The notes under the pieces were generated by a model. The model made no database searches. It was not told the DNA's origin and saw only the letters and a program-made list of their open reading frames with translations. This document shows, in pieces, positions 47,798 through 58,464 of a stretch of DNA of 64,000 nt (its first letter is position 1; every line of letters begins with the position of its first letter). Source of the DNA: Prescottella equi (GTDB lineage: Bacteria; Actinomycetota; Actinomycetes; Mycobacteriales; Mycobacteriaceae); NCBI RefSeq assembly GCF_002094305.1, contig NZ_LWTX01000003.1:434001-498000 (forward strand), read 5' to 3'. The translations under genes were made by a program, and so were the position numbers.

Positions 47798-48370
47798 GGC
47801 GCGAGGGTATCCCAGCGACGGCGCCGCGCGGAAGGAATCCGGCACTCGTATCGAGGAGCGACGACGTGTGCGGTCACCGCGTCGAGCAACCTCACGGCGG
47901 GATGAGAGCGAGGGTGAACGTGCCGCGTGTCGATTCGGCGGCCCCGTTGGAAACCGGTGATGCTCAACGGCTTCTGAACGCTGCCCGGAACGCGCTGGTC
48001 GTGGCCGTCAAATTGCACGCAGGTACATTCCGAGTAAAACGGTTACACGAACGTCCGTTTGGCGCTGAAATAGCTTCGTGGGTGTCGACGATCTGATGCG
48101 CGGAGCGCTGTGGAAGCCCTCCGGTGTCGTAGTGCTGCCGCGGGTGCGGGCGGGGGCAGCAGTGCCTGCACCGGTGACCGCGACGGTCGCGCGGCGGAAC
48201 TTCGCCGTCCGATGCCGACGAGCCGCGGCCGGTGTTCGGCTAGGGATGCCGTTGCAACCGCCGTACGCTGGTGTCGATCTCGGGGACGTTCGGGGGCGTC
48301 GAGATCGAGCCGGGAGCGTGGCGCGGAATTCCGGCCGTTCCGGCGAGAGACAAGTTTTCGAACAGGGGGA
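47798..48370. other. Non-coding divergent gap
   Basis: This 570-bp stretch between divergent isomerase and TetR genes has open frames only by GC bias. It must carry the TetR gene promoter. No repeat, RNA or further operator was recognised. Confidence 0.5.
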
Positions 48371-49642
48371 ATGGCAGTGAGTCGAACTGGTAGACAAGCA
48401 ATTTCGGACGGCAGAACCAAGCAGGCCGAGAGGTCCGGTAAACGCACGGAGATTCTCGGGGCGGCGTCGGAACTGTTCGCGGCCAAGGGGTACACCGGCA
48501 CTTCGATGCGCGACATCGCAAGTGCCACGGGCATGCTGGCCGGCAGCCTCTACTACCACTTCGAGTCGAAGGAAGCGCTCGCGGCGACGATGGTGGCCGA
48601 CCTCCGCGATGGCATCCTGGCGGCGACCCAGCAGGAGGCGGATCCGTCGGACACGCCGATCGAGGCTCTCCGCCGGTTCGCGAACGCGGTCGCCGACGCG
48701 TCGGCCCGTCATCCCGGTGCGCTGCAGGTGTGCCTCGGTATCCCGGAGACCCAGGATCCGGAGTTGGCGGCGCTGCTGGAGGCCGAACCACGGTGGTCGG
48801 ACCGCAAGTGGCAGGCACTGGTGAAGTCCGCGGAGGACGCGGGCTTCCTGCGCCCCGAGGTGGACACGCGCATCCTTCGGGAGGTACTCCGTGTCGCGAC
48901 CACGCACAGCGCCACCCTCGCGCCGACGGGTTTCTCGGCGCGCAAGGTGGTGAACTGCACGGTCGACCTCATGTTCGCCGGGCTGTCGAGCAAGCCCGCC
49001 GACGGCGATCTCTCCGACTCGGCACCCGCGAAGGTGGCCCGCAAGGTGATCGCGTCGTGGGATCGCGCCGACCAGGTGAGCCTGTCGGACCGGCAGGACC
49101 GCATCCTCGACGCTGCGCGGGTGGTGTTCGCGGAGAAGGGTTTCGACGCGACGACGACCCGCGACATCGCGAACGCGGTCGGTCTCACCCAGGGCAGCCT
49201 CTACCACCATTTCGAGTCCCGCGAGGCCATCCTCGTCGCCGTCCTGCAGATCTTCTCGGCTCGGATGCGCGACGCGCACGAGGCGATCGGTGAGGCGGGT
49301 GGGACACCCCTCGAGACCGTGGACGCGCTGATCCGGATGCGGAGCGCGGCGGGCAAGCGGTTCGCCGACGAGGTCACCATCCTCAAGTCGTGGGCGATGC
49401 TCACCAGCAAGGAGAACTACGACTTCCTGAAGATCGACGGCCGGAAGGTGCTGCGCGTGTGGGACCGCGCGTTCGCCGCCGGCGTGCGCGACGGCAGCAT
49501 CACCATGCCGGGCTCGAGTCGGCTCGTGTTCCAGTGCCTGGGGGAGATCCTGTGGTCGACGCACACCCTGCCGCGGGTGTCGGTCGAACGGTTGACGCGG
49601 TACAACCTCGAGACCGTCCTGTGGGGCGCCTCGCCGAAGTAA
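48371..49642 (+). CDS. Tandem TetR-domain transcriptional regulator
   Basis: The 423-residue protein is two TetR units in one chain. The first HTH is at about 27-72 (ASELFAAKGYTGTSMRDIAS, SLYYHFESK). The second is at about 240-287 (ARVVFAEKGFDATTTRDIAN, SLYHHFESR). Each is followed by a helical ligand or dimer domain. The start ATG follows GGGGG; an ATG-less upstream extension is rejected. It is divergent from the isomerase gene, so steroid or lipid control is possible. Fused TetR pairs are uncommon but known in rhodococci. Confidence 0.88.
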   Translation: MAVSRTGRQAISDGRTKQAERSGKRTEILGAASELFAAKGYTGTSMRDIASATGMLAGSLYYHFESKEALAATMVADLRDGILAATQQEADPSDTPIEALRRFANAVADASARHPGALQVCLGIPETQDPELAALLEAEPRWSDRKWQALVKSAEDAGFLRPEVDTRILREVLRVATTHSATLAPTGFSARKVVNCTVDLMFAGLSSKPADGDLSDSAPAKVARKVIASWDRADQVSLSDRQDRILDAARVVFAEKGFDATTTRDIANAVGLTQGSLYHHFESREAILVAVLQIFSARMRDAHEAIGEAGGTPLETVDALIRMRSAAGKRFADEVTILKSWAMLTSKENYDFLKIDGRKVLRVWDRAFAAGVRDGSITMPGSSRLVFQCLGEILWSTHTLPRVSVERLTRYNLETVLWGASPK

Positions 49643-49676
49643 CGGGCAGATCGGGTCACGAACTGGGGAGGTCGGT

Positions 49677-50936
49677 GTGATCGGAAGGTGGTGTGCCGCA
49701 GCGGCGGCAGTGATCGGTGTGGTGGTGGCCGCGAGTCCCGCCGCGTCCGCCGATCCGGAGTTCTACCAACCGCCGCCGGCCCTCCCGGGCCAGGCCGGTG
49801 AACTGATCCGGACGGAGCCGCTGCCGTTGGTGTGGCAGCTGGGCAACGTGCCGGCCGCGGCGACACGAATCATGTACCGCAGCAACGATACCCACGATTC
49901 GGCGAACGCGGTCACCGGCGTCTTCTTCGATCCGGCCCTGCCGTGGACGGGCCCGGGACCGCGGCCGCTGGTGAGTATGGCGGCGGGCACCCAGGGGCAG
50001 GGCGACAAGTGTGCACCCTCCCGCACGATCGGGACGGTGCTGCAGTTCACGCCGCCGTCGGACGTGATCGTCTCCTACGAGGCGGTGTTCGTCGGAGCCC
50101 TGCTCTCCCGCGGCATCGCGGTGGTCCTCACCGACCTCGACGGCCTCGGCACCCCGGGCACACACACGTACGTCAACCGGGCGGCGTCGGCGCACGCCGT
50201 GCTCGACGCCGCCCGCGCCGCGAAACGCCTGCCCGGCACCGGGATCACCCCGGACGGACCGGTCGCGTTCTGGGGCTACTCGCAAGGTGGCGGGGCATCC
50301 GCGGCGGCGGTGGAACTCGCACCCGAATACGCGCCCGAGCTCGACGTGCGCGGTGCCTTCGCCGGCGCCCCGCCCGCCGATCTCGCGGCGACACTCGACC
50401 GGATCGACGGAGCCTCGCTGTCAGGGGCCGTCGGATACACCCTCAACGGTATGGCGCAGAGCTATCCCGAGGTGCGGCCGATGATCGACGCGGAGCTGAA
50501 CGATCGTGGTCGGCAGTTGCTCGCCGACGTGCAGGACCAGTGCGTGGGGGAGACCCGCCTGCAGTACGGCTTCCAACGCAGCGAGTCCTTCACGCGGACC
50601 GGGGAACCGTTGTCGACGGTGCTCGCCCGGTACCCGATCGCGGCGGAGTTGTTCGCCGAGCAGCGGATCGGGAACCGCACCCCGACGGCGCCCGTGCTGA
50701 TCCAGGCGAGCGTCAACGACGACACGGTTCCGTACGGCCAGGTCCGTCAGCTCGCGAAGGACTGGTGCGGCAAGGGCGCGGTGGTGCAGTTGAGCGACAA
50801 CACCGTGCCGCCCATCAGTCCCGGCACCGGACTCAACCACGCGCTGCCGTATCCGCTCGGCATCGGGGAATCGCTCACCTGGGTGTCGGATCGGTTCGCC
50901 GGGGTGCCCGCGCCGAACTCCTGCGGGACGCTGTGA
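49677..50936 (+). CDS. Secreted lipase (LIP family, PF03583 type)
   Basis: The 419-residue protein has a GTG start and a signal peptide (about 1-25, cleavage near ASA-DP). The alpha/beta-hydrolase elbow is GYSQGGG. A late aspartate lies in [10 protein letters not shown] and a histidine in GLNHALPYP. Cysteines (DKCAPS, QDQCVGE, DWCGKG, NSCGTL) are likely disulphides in the exported enzyme. It is a family of triacylglycerol or ester lipases common in mycolata. Confidence 0.9.
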   Translation: MIGRWCAAAAAVIGVVVAASPAASADPEFYQPPPALPGQAGELIRTEPLPLVWQLGNVPAAATRIMYRSNDTHDSANAVTGVFFDPALPWTGPGPRPLVSMAAGTQGQGDKCAPSRTIGTVLQFTPPSDVIVSYEAVFVGALLSRGIAVVLTDLDGLGTPGTHTYVNRAASAHAVLDAARAAKRLPGTGITPDGPVAFWGYSQGGGASAAAVELAPEYAPELDVRGAFAGAPPADLAATLDRIDGASLSGAVGYTLNGMAQSYPEVRPMIDAELNDRGRQLLADVQDQCVGETRLQYGFQRSESFTRTGEPLSTVLARYPIAAELFAEQRIGNRTPTAPVLIQASVNDDTVPYGQVRQLAKDWCGKGAVVQLSDNTVPPISPGTGLNHALPYPLGIGESLTWVSDRFAGVPAPNSCGTL

Positions 50937-50939
50937 GAG

Positions 50940-51119
50940 TTACGGGCGCGGATCCGACAGCGACGGCGGCTTCGGGGCCACCGGCGGCATCTCCGGACGG
51001 CGGGTGAGCGCGAACACCGCGGCACCCACGGCGGTGACGGCCGCCCCGACACCGATCAGCACACGTCGGCGTCCACCTGCGGACGTCGGGACGGAAGCAC
51101 TCTTGGTCGCACGCGTCAT
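50940..51119 (-). CDS. Small single-pass membrane protein (59 aa)
   Basis: It has an N-terminal basic segment, one hydrophobic helix ([19 protein letters not shown]) and a proline-rich tail. The ATG is chosen because the upstream frame has no coding character. It is divergent from ppiA with a 58-bp gap and sits where mycobacteria have the membrane protein Rv0008c, though it is much shorter. Function is unknown. Confidence 0.55.
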   Translation of the reverse strand: MTRATKSASVPTSAGGRRRVLIGVGAAVTAVGAAVFALTRRPEMPPVAPKPPSLSDPRP

Positions 51120-51177
51120 GGGTCCACTCTTGCACAGCGTGCACACGCCGCCCCGAACGCAATGGCACGATAGGGGG

Positions 51178-51699
51178 GTGACTTCACAGACTGCTACCGC
51201 AACGCTGCACACCAACCGCGGCGACATCAAGATCGCCCTGTTCGGTAACCATGCGCCGAAGACCGTCGAGAACTTCGTCGGCCTGGCGGACGGTTCCAAG
51301 GAGTACTCCACCCAGAACGCGAAGGGCGGCGCCTCCGGCCCGTTCTACGACGGCGCGGTCTTCCACCGCGTCATCGACGGCTTCATGATCCAGGGCGGCG
51401 ACCCGACCGGCACCGGTCGCGGCGGCCCGGGCTACAAGTTCGGTGACGAGTTCCACCCCGAGCTGCAGTTCGACCGCGGCTACCTGCTGGCCATGGCGAA
51501 CGCCGGCCCGGGCACCAACGGCTCGCAGTTCTTCATCACCGTCGGCCCCACCCCGCATCTGAACCGTCGCCACACGATCTTCGGCGAGGTGCTCGACGAG
51601 GAGTCGAAGAAGGTCGTCGACGCCATCGCCACCACCGCGACGGATCGCGCCGACCGCCCGGTCGACGACGTCGTGATCAACAGCATCACCATCGCGTAA
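51178..51699 (+). CDS. ppiA: Cyclophilin-type peptidyl-prolyl isomerase
   Basis: The 173-residue protein has a GTG start and AGGGGG ribosome site. Cyclophilin catalytic segments are seen: [35 protein letters not shown] and [12 protein letters not shown]. It is cytoplasmic and is the orthologue of Rv0009. Confidence 0.96.
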   Translation: MTSQTATATLHTNRGDIKIALFGNHAPKTVENFVGLADGSKEYSTQNAKGGASGPFYDGAVFHRVIDGFMIQGGDPTGTGRGGPGYKFGDEFHPELQFDRGYLLAMANAGPGTNGSQFFITVGPTPHLNRRHTIFGEVLDEESKKVVDAIATTATDRADRPVDDVVINSITIA

Positions 51700-51709
51700 G
51701 GACTCTCGA

Positions 51710-52675
51710 ATGACGAACCCCGGCTGGGGTGGTGCGGCGAGCGAGGGCACCCCGCCACCTCAGCCGAGGTGCGTGCGTCACCCCGATCGCCCCACTGCCC
51801 TCTCCTGCACCCGCTGCGGCCGCCCGGCCTGCCCCGACTGCCTGCGCTCCGCGTCCGTCGGGCACCAGTGCGTCGACTGCATCGCCGCCGACCAGCGGAA
51901 CACGCCCCAGGCGCGCACCGTCGCCGGCGCCCCGGTGCGGTCCCAACTCCCGACGCCCGTCGTCACCTACGTGCTGATCGCACTCAACGTGCTGATCTTC
52001 GCGATCACCGCGCTGCAGGCGAAGTCGCTGATGGACAACGGCGGCGGCGTCGTGAACCGGTTCACCGGTGTCGCGACGTTCGACTCGCCGCTGTTCGGCT
52101 GGATGGTCCTCGATTCGTCCGCCGTCGCGCAGGGCGAACTGTTCCGGGTGATCGGCAGCGGCTTCCTGCACTTCGGTCTCATCCACTTGGCTGTGAACAT
52201 GTTCGCGCTGTGGGTGCTGGGTCGCGATACCGAGATCGTGCTCGGCCGCAGTCGCTACCTGGCGGTCTACCTGATCTCGCTGCTAGGCGGGTCGGCGTCG
52301 GCGCTGATGTTCGAATCGCCGTTCGCGTTCACCGCCGGTGCGTCCGGGGCGATCTTCGGCATCATGGGCGCGCAGGCAGTGCTGCTGTTGCGAATGCGCC
52401 GTAGCGCCACCCCCGTCCTCACCGTGATCGGCATCAATGTCGTCATCAGCCTGACCGTGCCCGGCATCTCGCTGTGGGGCCACCTCGGCGGTCTCGTCGC
52501 CGGTGCCGCGGCGACCGCGGTTCTGGTGTACGCCCCGACGGGTCAGCGGACGCCGGCCGACGTCGCGCGCGCCCGCCAGCTCGGCTGGGCAGGTCTGGCA
52601 ACCGTCGCCGTCGTGGTGGTCGGACTCATCGCGCTCCGCACCGTGATGCTGCGCGACCAACTGGGCATCGCGTAA
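51710..52675 (+). CDS. Rhomboid-family intramembrane serine protease with N-terminal zinc finger
   Basis: The 321-residue protein has a B-box-like zinc finger (about 20-60; CVRHPDRP, CTRCGRPACPDC, CVDC). A six-helix rhomboid core follows, with the catalytic serine in GASGAIFG, the histidine in WGHLGGLVAG and the HLAVNMFALW segment. It starts 10 bp after ppiA. The substrate is unknown. Confidence 0.92.
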   Translation: MTNPGWGGAASEGTPPPQPRCVRHPDRPTALSCTRCGRPACPDCLRSASVGHQCVDCIAADQRNTPQARTVAGAPVRSQLPTPVVTYVLIALNVLIFAITALQAKSLMDNGGGVVNRFTGVATFDSPLFGWMVLDSSAVAQGELFRVIGSGFLHFGLIHLAVNMFALWVLGRDTEIVLGRSRYLAVYLISLLGGSASALMFESPFAFTAGASGAIFGIMGAQAVLLLRMRRSATPVLTVIGINVVISLTVPGISLWGHLGGLVAGAAATAVLVYAPTGQRTPADVARARQLGWAGLATVAVVVVGLIALRTVMLRDQLGIA

Positions 52676-52679
52676 AGAT

Positions 52680-53150
52680 TCAGTTCTCCGCCGGCACCAG
52701 GCCGTGCACGGCGAGTGCGTCGAAGACGACCACCGGATCGACCCCGAGGTCCCAGCGTCCGAAGATCAGCAGGCGCTCGGTGCCGTCGGCGTCGACGGCG
52801 TCGATCTCGAGCATCGGCACCCGCCGGCCCAGCCGGGGGTACGCGACGATCCGGACCCGTTCGATGCTGTCGCGCCTGTAGACCCGTCGCCCGGTGAGCC
52901 GGGTGGCCGCGAGCGCGGGCGCGGGACCGTCCTGGACGATCGCCAGCTTGGGACGCTGTCGGCCCCCGAGAAAAGCGAGCACGAACATTCCGAGCGCCGC
53001 CAGGACGGCGAGGAATCGTCCCGGGGCGTCGAGTCCGAGCAGGAGCGCGGCGGCGACCATGACGACGCCGCCCGCAGCCAGCGCGACCACCGCACCCAGT
53101 GGTGTGGACCACTCGAGCGACGGACCATGATCGATTTCATCCTCAGGCAT
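52680..53150 (-). CDS. PH-domain membrane protein (Rv0010c-like)
   Basis: The 156-residue protein has two N-terminal membrane helices (about 18-62) and a PH-like beta domain (RRVYRRDSIERVRIVAYPRL, then TERLLIFGRWDLGVDP). It is conserved next to crgA in mycobacteria. Function is unknown. Confidence 0.82.
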   Translation of the reverse strand: MPEDEIDHGPSLEWSTPLGAVVALAAGGVVMVAAALLLGLDAPGRFLAVLAALGMFVLAFLGGRQRPKLAIVQDGPAPALAATRLTGRRVYRRDSIERVRIVAYPRLGRRVPMLEIDAVDADGTERLLIFGRWDLGVDPVVVFDALAVHGLVPAEN

Positions 53151-53167
53151 GTGTACAACTACCCCTG

Positions 53168-53189
53168 TTATCCACAGGTGTTATCCACA
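53168..53189. promoter_or_regulatory. Two perfect DnaA boxes TTATCCACA
   Basis: TTATCCACA at 53168-53176 and 53181-53189 are in direct orientation with starts 13 bp apart. They lie between the PH-domain gene start and the crgA stop, in the promoter region of the PH-domain gene. Confidence 0.8.
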
Positions 53190-53257
53190 CTGGGGATGAA
53201 TGACACGTGTGTAATTGGCGGCTGGGGATAACTCGGCTCTTCCGGTGAATGCGCAGG

Positions 53258-53521
53258 TCACCGCCACCGCATCGTCATGATCAGGCCGACGACCATGAAT
53301 CCGAAGCCGATGAGGAAGTTGTATGCCCCCAGATCGTTCATCCACGAGAGGTTCTCGCCGGCCAAGTAGTACACAATCAGCCACGCCAGTCCGACGAGCA
53401 TGAAACCGAGCATCACCGAGACGTAAACCGCGCTCGACGGACCGGCCTTCACCTTCACGGGGGTGCGGTTCGCGGGATTGATCGTGTAATCGGTCTTCTT
53501 CCGGACCTTCGACTTCGGCAT
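53258..53521 (-). CDS. crgA: Cell division protein CrgA
   Basis: The 87-residue protein starts MPKSKVRKK and has two transmembrane helices ([20 protein letters not shown] and [16 protein letters not shown]) with a short loop between. CrgA recruits septal and elongation proteins such as FtsI and FtsZ partners in actinobacteria. Confidence 0.95.
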   Translation of the reverse strand: MPKSKVRKKTDYTINPANRTPVKVKAGPSSAVYVSVMLGFMLVGLAWLIVYYLAGENLSWMNDLGAYNFLIGFGFMVVGLIMTMRWR

Positions 53522-53677
53522 GACGTCCTTGTTTCGTGTGAATGGATAACGCGAGCACGATGCCCGGATCCGTCCGGGCCGCCAGGGTAGATTCGCACCT
53601 AACCTGCTGTGAGTACACGCTAACTCAAACCGACGCGGCCAGGACCGATTGTCCGCGGTGAGGAGTGATGATCGAGG

Positions 53678-54442
53678 GTGTCCGACGTCGGAGACGAGCC
53701 GCAGCGCACCCGGCCCCCGTTCGGCTTCTGGTCGATCGCCGTGCTCGTCGTCTGCCTGGTCGCGGGTCTGCTGATCGCCACCACCCGCGAGGTGTCCCAC
53801 GGCAACGAGATCCGCGCCGCCGACTCCACCCGCCTGTCCGATCTCGTCCGGCAGGCGCAGACCGAGGTGGATCGCGCCGCCCGCACCCGCGACGAGTTGG
53901 CCGCCCAGGTCGAGGAACTGCAGGAGACGGCCGCCGGCACCGACACCCGGGTCGCTGAGGTGCTCACCGAGAGCCGGGCGCTCGCGGACGCCGCCGGCCT
54001 GACCGAGCTGAGCGGCCGCGGAGTGGTCGTGACCTTGACCGACGCCCCCCGCGACGCCGACGGCAAGTATCCGGCCGGGGCCTCGCCGGACGACCTGGTC
54101 GTCCACCAGCAGGACGTGCAGAGCGTGCTCAATGCGCTGTGGGCCGGCGGCGCGGAGGCCGTCGCGATGCAGGACCAGCGCATCGTGAACACGTCGGCGC
54201 CGCGCTGCATCGGGAACACCCTGCTGCTGCACGGGCGCACCTACAGCCCCCCGTACGTGGTGACGGCGATCGGTGACCCGGCGCGGCTCGCGGCCACTCT
54301 CGCGAACGAACCCGGCATCAAGATGTTCAAGCAGTACGCGGTCCGCTACGGACTCGGCTACACCCAGCAGCAGTCCGACGCCCTCACCGTCCCGGCCTAC
54401 ACCGGGCAGTTGCACACCGAGTACGCGCGACCGGTCGCGTAG
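53678..54442 (+). CDS. DUF881 family protein (Rv0012-like)
   Basis: The 254-residue protein has one N-terminal membrane helix ([19 protein letters not shown]), a coiled coil (about 45-95) and a DUF881 domain ([36 protein letters not shown]). It is predicted to face outside and is conserved near crgA and pabA. Function is unknown. Confidence 0.9.
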   Translation: MSDVGDEPQRTRPPFGFWSIAVLVVCLVAGLLIATTREVSHGNEIRAADSTRLSDLVRQAQTEVDRAARTRDELAAQVEELQETAAGTDTRVAEVLTESRALADAAGLTELSGRGVVVTLTDAPRDADGKYPAGASPDDLVVHQQDVQSVLNALWAGGAEAVAMQDQRIVNTSAPRCIGNTLLLHGRTYSPPYVVTAIGDPARLAATLANEPGIKMFKQYAVRYGLGYTQQQSDALTVPAYTGQLHTEYARPVA

Positions 54443-54473
54443 CCGCAACGTACTGCGCATTACCCTTCATCTC

Positions 54474-55139
54474 ATGCGCATTCTGGTCGTCGACAACTAC
54501 GACAGCTTCGTGTTCAACCTGGTGCAGTACCTGGGCCAGCTCGGGACGAACGCCGAAGTGTGGCGCAACGACGACGCGCGACTGACCGGTGACGCCGCGA
54601 TCGCGGCCGCCGCAGCCGATTTCGACGGCATCCTGCTCAGCCCCGGCCCGGGCACCCCGCAGCGGGCCGGCGCGACGATGCCACTGGTCGGCGCGTGTGC
54701 CGAGGCGAAGACCCCATTGCTGGGGGTGTGCCTGGGACATCAGGCGATCGGTGCCGCGTTCGGCGCCACCGTCGACCGTGCCCCGGAACTGCTGCACGGC
54801 AAGACCAGCCTGGTGCACCACAACGACGTCGGTGTCCTCGCCGGGCTGCCCGACCCCTTCACGGCCACCCGCTACCACTCGTTGACCGTCCTCGCCGACA
54901 CCATTCCGGACGAGCTGGAGGTGACGGCCCGCACCGACAGCGGCATCGTGATGGCGATGCGGCACCGTGAGCTGCCCATCCACGGCGTGCAGTTCCACCC
55001 CGAGTCGGTGCTGACCCAGGGTGGGCACCGGATGCTCGCGAACTGGCTCGGCGTGTGCGGTCAGGCGCCGAGCGAGACGATCGTCGCGACCCTCGAAGAC
55101 GAGGTGGCCCGGTCGCTGGGAGACGCGCTCACGCGCTGA
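54474..55139 (+). CDS. pabA: Class I glutamine amidotransferase (aminodeoxychorismate/anthranilate synthase component II)
   Basis: The 221-residue enzyme has the nucleophile cysteine in GVCLGHQAIG and His/Glu in VQFHPESVLT. It supplies ammonia for p-aminobenzoate (folate) and possibly anthranilate (tryptophan) synthesis. The partner large subunit is not in the window. Its position matches Rv0013. Confidence 0.93.
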   Translation: MRILVVDNYDSFVFNLVQYLGQLGTNAEVWRNDDARLTGDAAIAAAAADFDGILLSPGPGTPQRAGATMPLVGACAEAKTPLLGVCLGHQAIGAAFGATVDRAPELLHGKTSLVHHNDVGVLAGLPDPFTATRYHSLTVLADTIPDELEVTARTDSGIVMAMRHRELPIHGVQFHPESVLTQGGHRMLANWLGVCGQAPSETIVATLEDEVARSLGDALTR

Positions 55140-55162
55140 CCCCGACGACCGGGCGACCCGGA

Positions 55163-57094
55163 TCAGCGCGGGATGCCCAGTTCGCCGACGATCACCGTCA
55201 GCGGCGCGTTCTTCGCGACGTCGCTGCCCGCGGGCTGCTGCTGTCCGAGGATCTTGCCGACCAGGCTGGCGTCGAGCGTCGACTGACGCGTCTGCGTCAG
55301 CTGGTTGGACGATCCGGTCCACCCGGCCTTGCGCAGCGCCTCGACGGCCTGCGACACCGACATCTCGGTGAGGTCGGGCATCGTGAACTGCTTGCCGTTG
55401 GACACCTGCACGGTGATGACGTCGCCCTTCGCGGCGGTGGATCCACCCGACGGGGAGGTCGAGATGACCTGTCCCTCGGGCTTGCTCGAGTCGACGGTCG
55501 CGACCTGGACCTTGAAGCCGACACCCTCGATGTTGGGCTGCGCGACGTCGATCGTCTGCCCGATCACGTTCGGGATCCGCACCTGTTCGGGTCCGGAGCC
55601 CAGCGTGATCGACACCGTGGAGTCCAGGTTGATCTTCGCTCCCGACGACGGGTCCTGCGCGGTCACCTTGTCGAGCTGCGCCGGATCCGACGGGGCCCGA
55701 TCGACTTCAGGGGCGAGACGCAGCCCGACGGCGTTGAGCGCCTGCGCGGCCTCGTCCTGCGAGAGCCCCGCCAGCTTCGGCACCTGCACCTGCTCCGGGC
55801 CCGACGACACCTGCAGGGTGACCGTGCTCTTCTCGCTCACCGACGACCCCGCCGACGGCGTGGTCGCGATGACGTTGCCCTCCGCGACCACCGCGTCCGG
55901 GCGGGTCTGGATGCTCGTGTCGAGGTTCATCCCCCGCAGCTGCGCCTCCGCGGCCTGCGCGGTCAGCCCGGCGACGTTCGGCACCTCGACCTTCGCCGGG
56001 TTCGACACCAGCGACCAGATGAATGCGCCGATGATGCCGACCACGACCAACGCCGCCACCGAGAGCATCGTGTTGCGGGCGGTGTTGCTCTTCTTGGCCG
56101 GCGCCGCGGCGGGGACGGCCACCGGGGCGGCGGTCGCCGTCGACGTGCGCGCGGGTTCGGGGCGGTACCCCGAACCGGTGCCCGCGCCGCTGTCCACGGG
56201 GCCGAACATCGTGGTGCGGTCCTCGTCGGACATCACCATCGGCGCACTCGGACGTTGCCCGCCCAGCACCCGCACCAGGTCGCTGCGCATCTCGGCGGCG
56301 CTCTGGTACCGGTTGGCGGGGTTCTTGCTCATCGCCTTGAGGATCACCGAGTCCAGCGCCGGCGGCACCGCCGGATTCACCTGCGAAGGCTGCTTCGGGT
56401 CCTCCCGGACGTGCTGGTAGGCCACGGCCACCGGGGAATCGCCCTTGAACGGCGGCTCGCCGGTGAGCACCTCGTACAGCACACAGCCCAGCGAGTAGAC
56501 GTCCGAGCGGGCATCCACCTGCTCGCCGCGCGCCTGCTCCGGCGACAGGTACTGCGCCGTGCCGATCACCGCCGCGGTCTGCGTCATCGGGCTCGAGCTG
56601 TCCGAGATCGCCCGCGCGATACCGAAGTCCATCACCTTCACCGCACCCGCGCGGTTGATCATGATGTTGGCGGGCTTCATGTCGCGGTGCACGATGCCGT
56701 TGCGATGGCTGAAGTCCAGCGCCGCGCAGACGTCGGCGATGACCTCCATGGCCCGTCGCGGCTGCAGCGGGCCCTCGGTGCGGATGATGTCGCGCAGCGT
56801 GTCCCCGTCGACGTACTCCATCACGATGTACGGCAGCGGGCCGGCGTCGGTCTCGGCCTCCCCGGTGTCGTACACCGCGACGATCGCCGGATGGTTCAGC
56901 GCGGCCGCGTTCTGCGCCTCCCGGCGGAACCGCAGATAGAACGTGGGATCGCGGGCCAGATCCGCGCGCAGCACCTTGATCGCCACGTCGCGGCTCAACC
57001 GTAGGTCCCGACCCAGGTGCACCTCGGACATACCGCCGAAGCCGAGAATCTCACCCAGCTCGTACCGGGAGGAGAGATTGCGCGGTGTCGTCAT
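55163..57094 (-). CDS. pknB: Serine/threonine protein kinase PknB with four PASTA domains
   Basis: The 643-residue kinase shows the glycine loop [17 protein letters not shown] lysine, HRDMKPANI and DFG motifs. One membrane helix lies at about 336-360. Four extracellular PASTA repeats start at [24 protein letters not shown] and FTMPDLTE. It senses peptidoglycan fragments or lipid II and phosphorylates CwlM, MurJ and FhaA-linked targets. It overlaps pknA by four bases and is the last gene of the fhaA-to-pknB operon. Confidence 0.97.
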   Translation of the reverse strand: MTTPRNLSSRYELGEILGFGGMSEVHLGRDLRLSRDVAIKVLRADLARDPTFYLRFRREAQNAAALNHPAIVAVYDTGEAETDAGPLPYIVMEYVDGDTLRDIIRTEGPLQPRRAMEVIADVCAALDFSHRNGIVHRDMKPANIMINRAGAVKVMDFGIARAISDSSSPMTQTAAVIGTAQYLSPEQARGEQVDARSDVYSLGCVLYEVLTGEPPFKGDSPVAVAYQHVREDPKQPSQVNPAVPPALDSVILKAMSKNPANRYQSAAEMRSDLVRVLGGQRPSAPMVMSDEDRTTMFGPVDSGAGTGSGYRPEPARTSTATAAPVAVPAAAPAKKSNTARNTMLSVAALVVVGIIGAFIWSLVSNPAKVEVPNVAGLTAQAAEAQLRGMNLDTSIQTRPDAVVAEGNVIATTPSAGSSVSEKSTVTLQVSSGPEQVQVPKLAGLSQDEAAQALNAVGLRLAPEVDRAPSDPAQLDKVTAQDPSSGAKINLDSTVSITLGSGPEQVRIPNVIGQTIDVAQPNIEGVGFKVQVATVDSSKPEGQVISTSPSGGSTAAKGDVITVQVSNGKQFTMPDLTEMSVSQAVEALRKAGWTGSSNQLTQTRQSTLDASLVGKILGQQQPAGSDVAKNAPLTVIVGELGIPR

Positions 57095-58461
57095 GGCTGT
57101 CCTTGCGTGGCCGTGGTGGTCGTGGTCTCGGCCGTGGTTGTGGTCGTGGTCGGCGGGGTGGTCGTGGTCGTCGTCGTCCGCGGCGGGGTGGTCGTCGTGG
57201 TCGTCGGCGGCTCGGTCGTGGTGGTCGTCGTGGTCGGCGGCACCGTCGTCGTGGTGGTGGTGGTCGTCGGCGGCACCGTCGTGGTCGTCGTCCGCGGCGG
57301 CGTCGTCCGAGTGGTCGTCACCGGGGTCTTGGACGTCGTCGTCACCGCTGGCGGCGTCGACGGACCGTCCGATCCGCCGCCGAACAGCAACAGTCCCAGG
57401 GCGACGATCGCCGCCAGGGCGAGCAGGCCACCGCCGGCCCACGCGACCGCTTTCTGTCCGCTGCTCCAACCGCCGCCCCGACCGTCGTCGTCGGTAGCGT
57501 CACCACCGTTGTCGCCGTCGAAGCTGCGCTGCTGCTGCGTCGACATCATCGCCGTCGCGGCGGGCACGGCCACCGGCGGGACCATCCGCGACGCCGCGGT
57601 CGGCACCCGTCCCGGCGGCGGCGGTCGATGTCCCGCACGCACCGCGGCGACCGCGTCCGCGAACTCGCCGCCGTTGGCGTAGCGGCCGGCCGGATCCTTG
57701 GTGAGCGTGATGTCGATCAATTCGCGGATCGGCGCGGGCAGGTCGGCCGGCATCGGCTCGGGCGGTTCCTGCACGTGCTTCATCGCCACCGTCAGCGTGC
57801 CGCCGCCGCCGAACGGCCGCCGGCCCGACAGGGCCTCGTAGCCGACGACGCCGAGCGAGTACACGTCGCTGGCGGCGGTGGCCTCCTGGCCCAGGGCCTG
57901 CTCCGGGGCGATGTACTGCGCGGTGCCCATCACCATGCCGGTCCGGGTCACCGGCGACGCGTCGACTGCCTTCGCGATACCGAAGTCGGTGATCTTCACT
58001 TGCCCCGTCGGGGTGATGAGGATGTTGCCGGGCTTGACGTCGCGGTGCACCACGCCCGCCGAGTGCGCGGCCTGCAGGGCGCGTCCGGTCTGCTCGAGCA
58101 TGTCCAGCGCATGCGGAATCGACAGGCGACCGACGCGGGCGAGCACCGCGTTGAGCGGCTCCCCGGCCACCAACTCCATCACCAGATAGGCGAGGTTGGC
58201 GCCGGCCTCGTCGCGGGTCTCGCCGTAGTCGTACACCCCGGCGATGCCCGGATGGTTCAGTTGCGCGGTGGTGCGGGCCTCGATCCGGAACCGCTCGACG
58301 AACTCGGGATCGGACGAGAACTCGGCCTTGAGCACCTTAACCGCGACCCGGCGGTCCAGACGGCTGTCGGTCGCCTCCCACACCTGGCCCATGCCGCCGG
58401 TCGCGATCAGCCGCTGCAGGCGGTAGCGGCCGCCGATCACCGACCCGTTCGTCAACGACAT
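57091..58461 (-). CDS. pknA: Serine/threonine protein kinase PknA with Thr/Pro-rich tail
   Basis: The 456-residue kinase shows [35 protein letters not shown] and DFG motifs. The membrane helix lies at about 340-368. The extracellular tail is about 85 residues of almost pure Thr with PP breaks, likely a surface-exposed, possibly glycosylated stalk. It lies 3 bp after pbpA. PknA regulates cell shape and division. Confidence 0.96.
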   Translation of the reverse strand: MSLTNGSVIGGRYRLQRLIATGGMGQVWEATDSRLDRRVAVKVLKAEFSSDPEFVERFRIEARTTAQLNHPGIAGVYDYGETRDEAGANLAYLVMELVAGEPLNAVLARVGRLSIPHALDMLEQTGRALQAAHSAGVVHRDVKPGNILITPTGQVKITDFGIAKAVDASPVTRTGMVMGTAQYIAPEQALGQEATAASDVYSLGVVGYEALSGRRPFGGGGTLTVAMKHVQEPPEPMPADLPAPIRELIDITLTKDPAGRYANGGEFADAVAAVRAGHRPPPPGRVPTAASRMVPPVAVPAATAMMSTQQQRSFDGDNGGDATDDDGRGGGWSSGQKAVAWAGGGLLALAAIVALGLLLFGGGSDGPSTPPAVTTTSKTPVTTTRTTPPRTTTTTVPPTTTTTTTTVPPTTTTTTTEPPTTTTTTPPRTTTTTTTPPTTTTTTAETTTTTATQGQP

Positions 58462-58464
58462 GCC

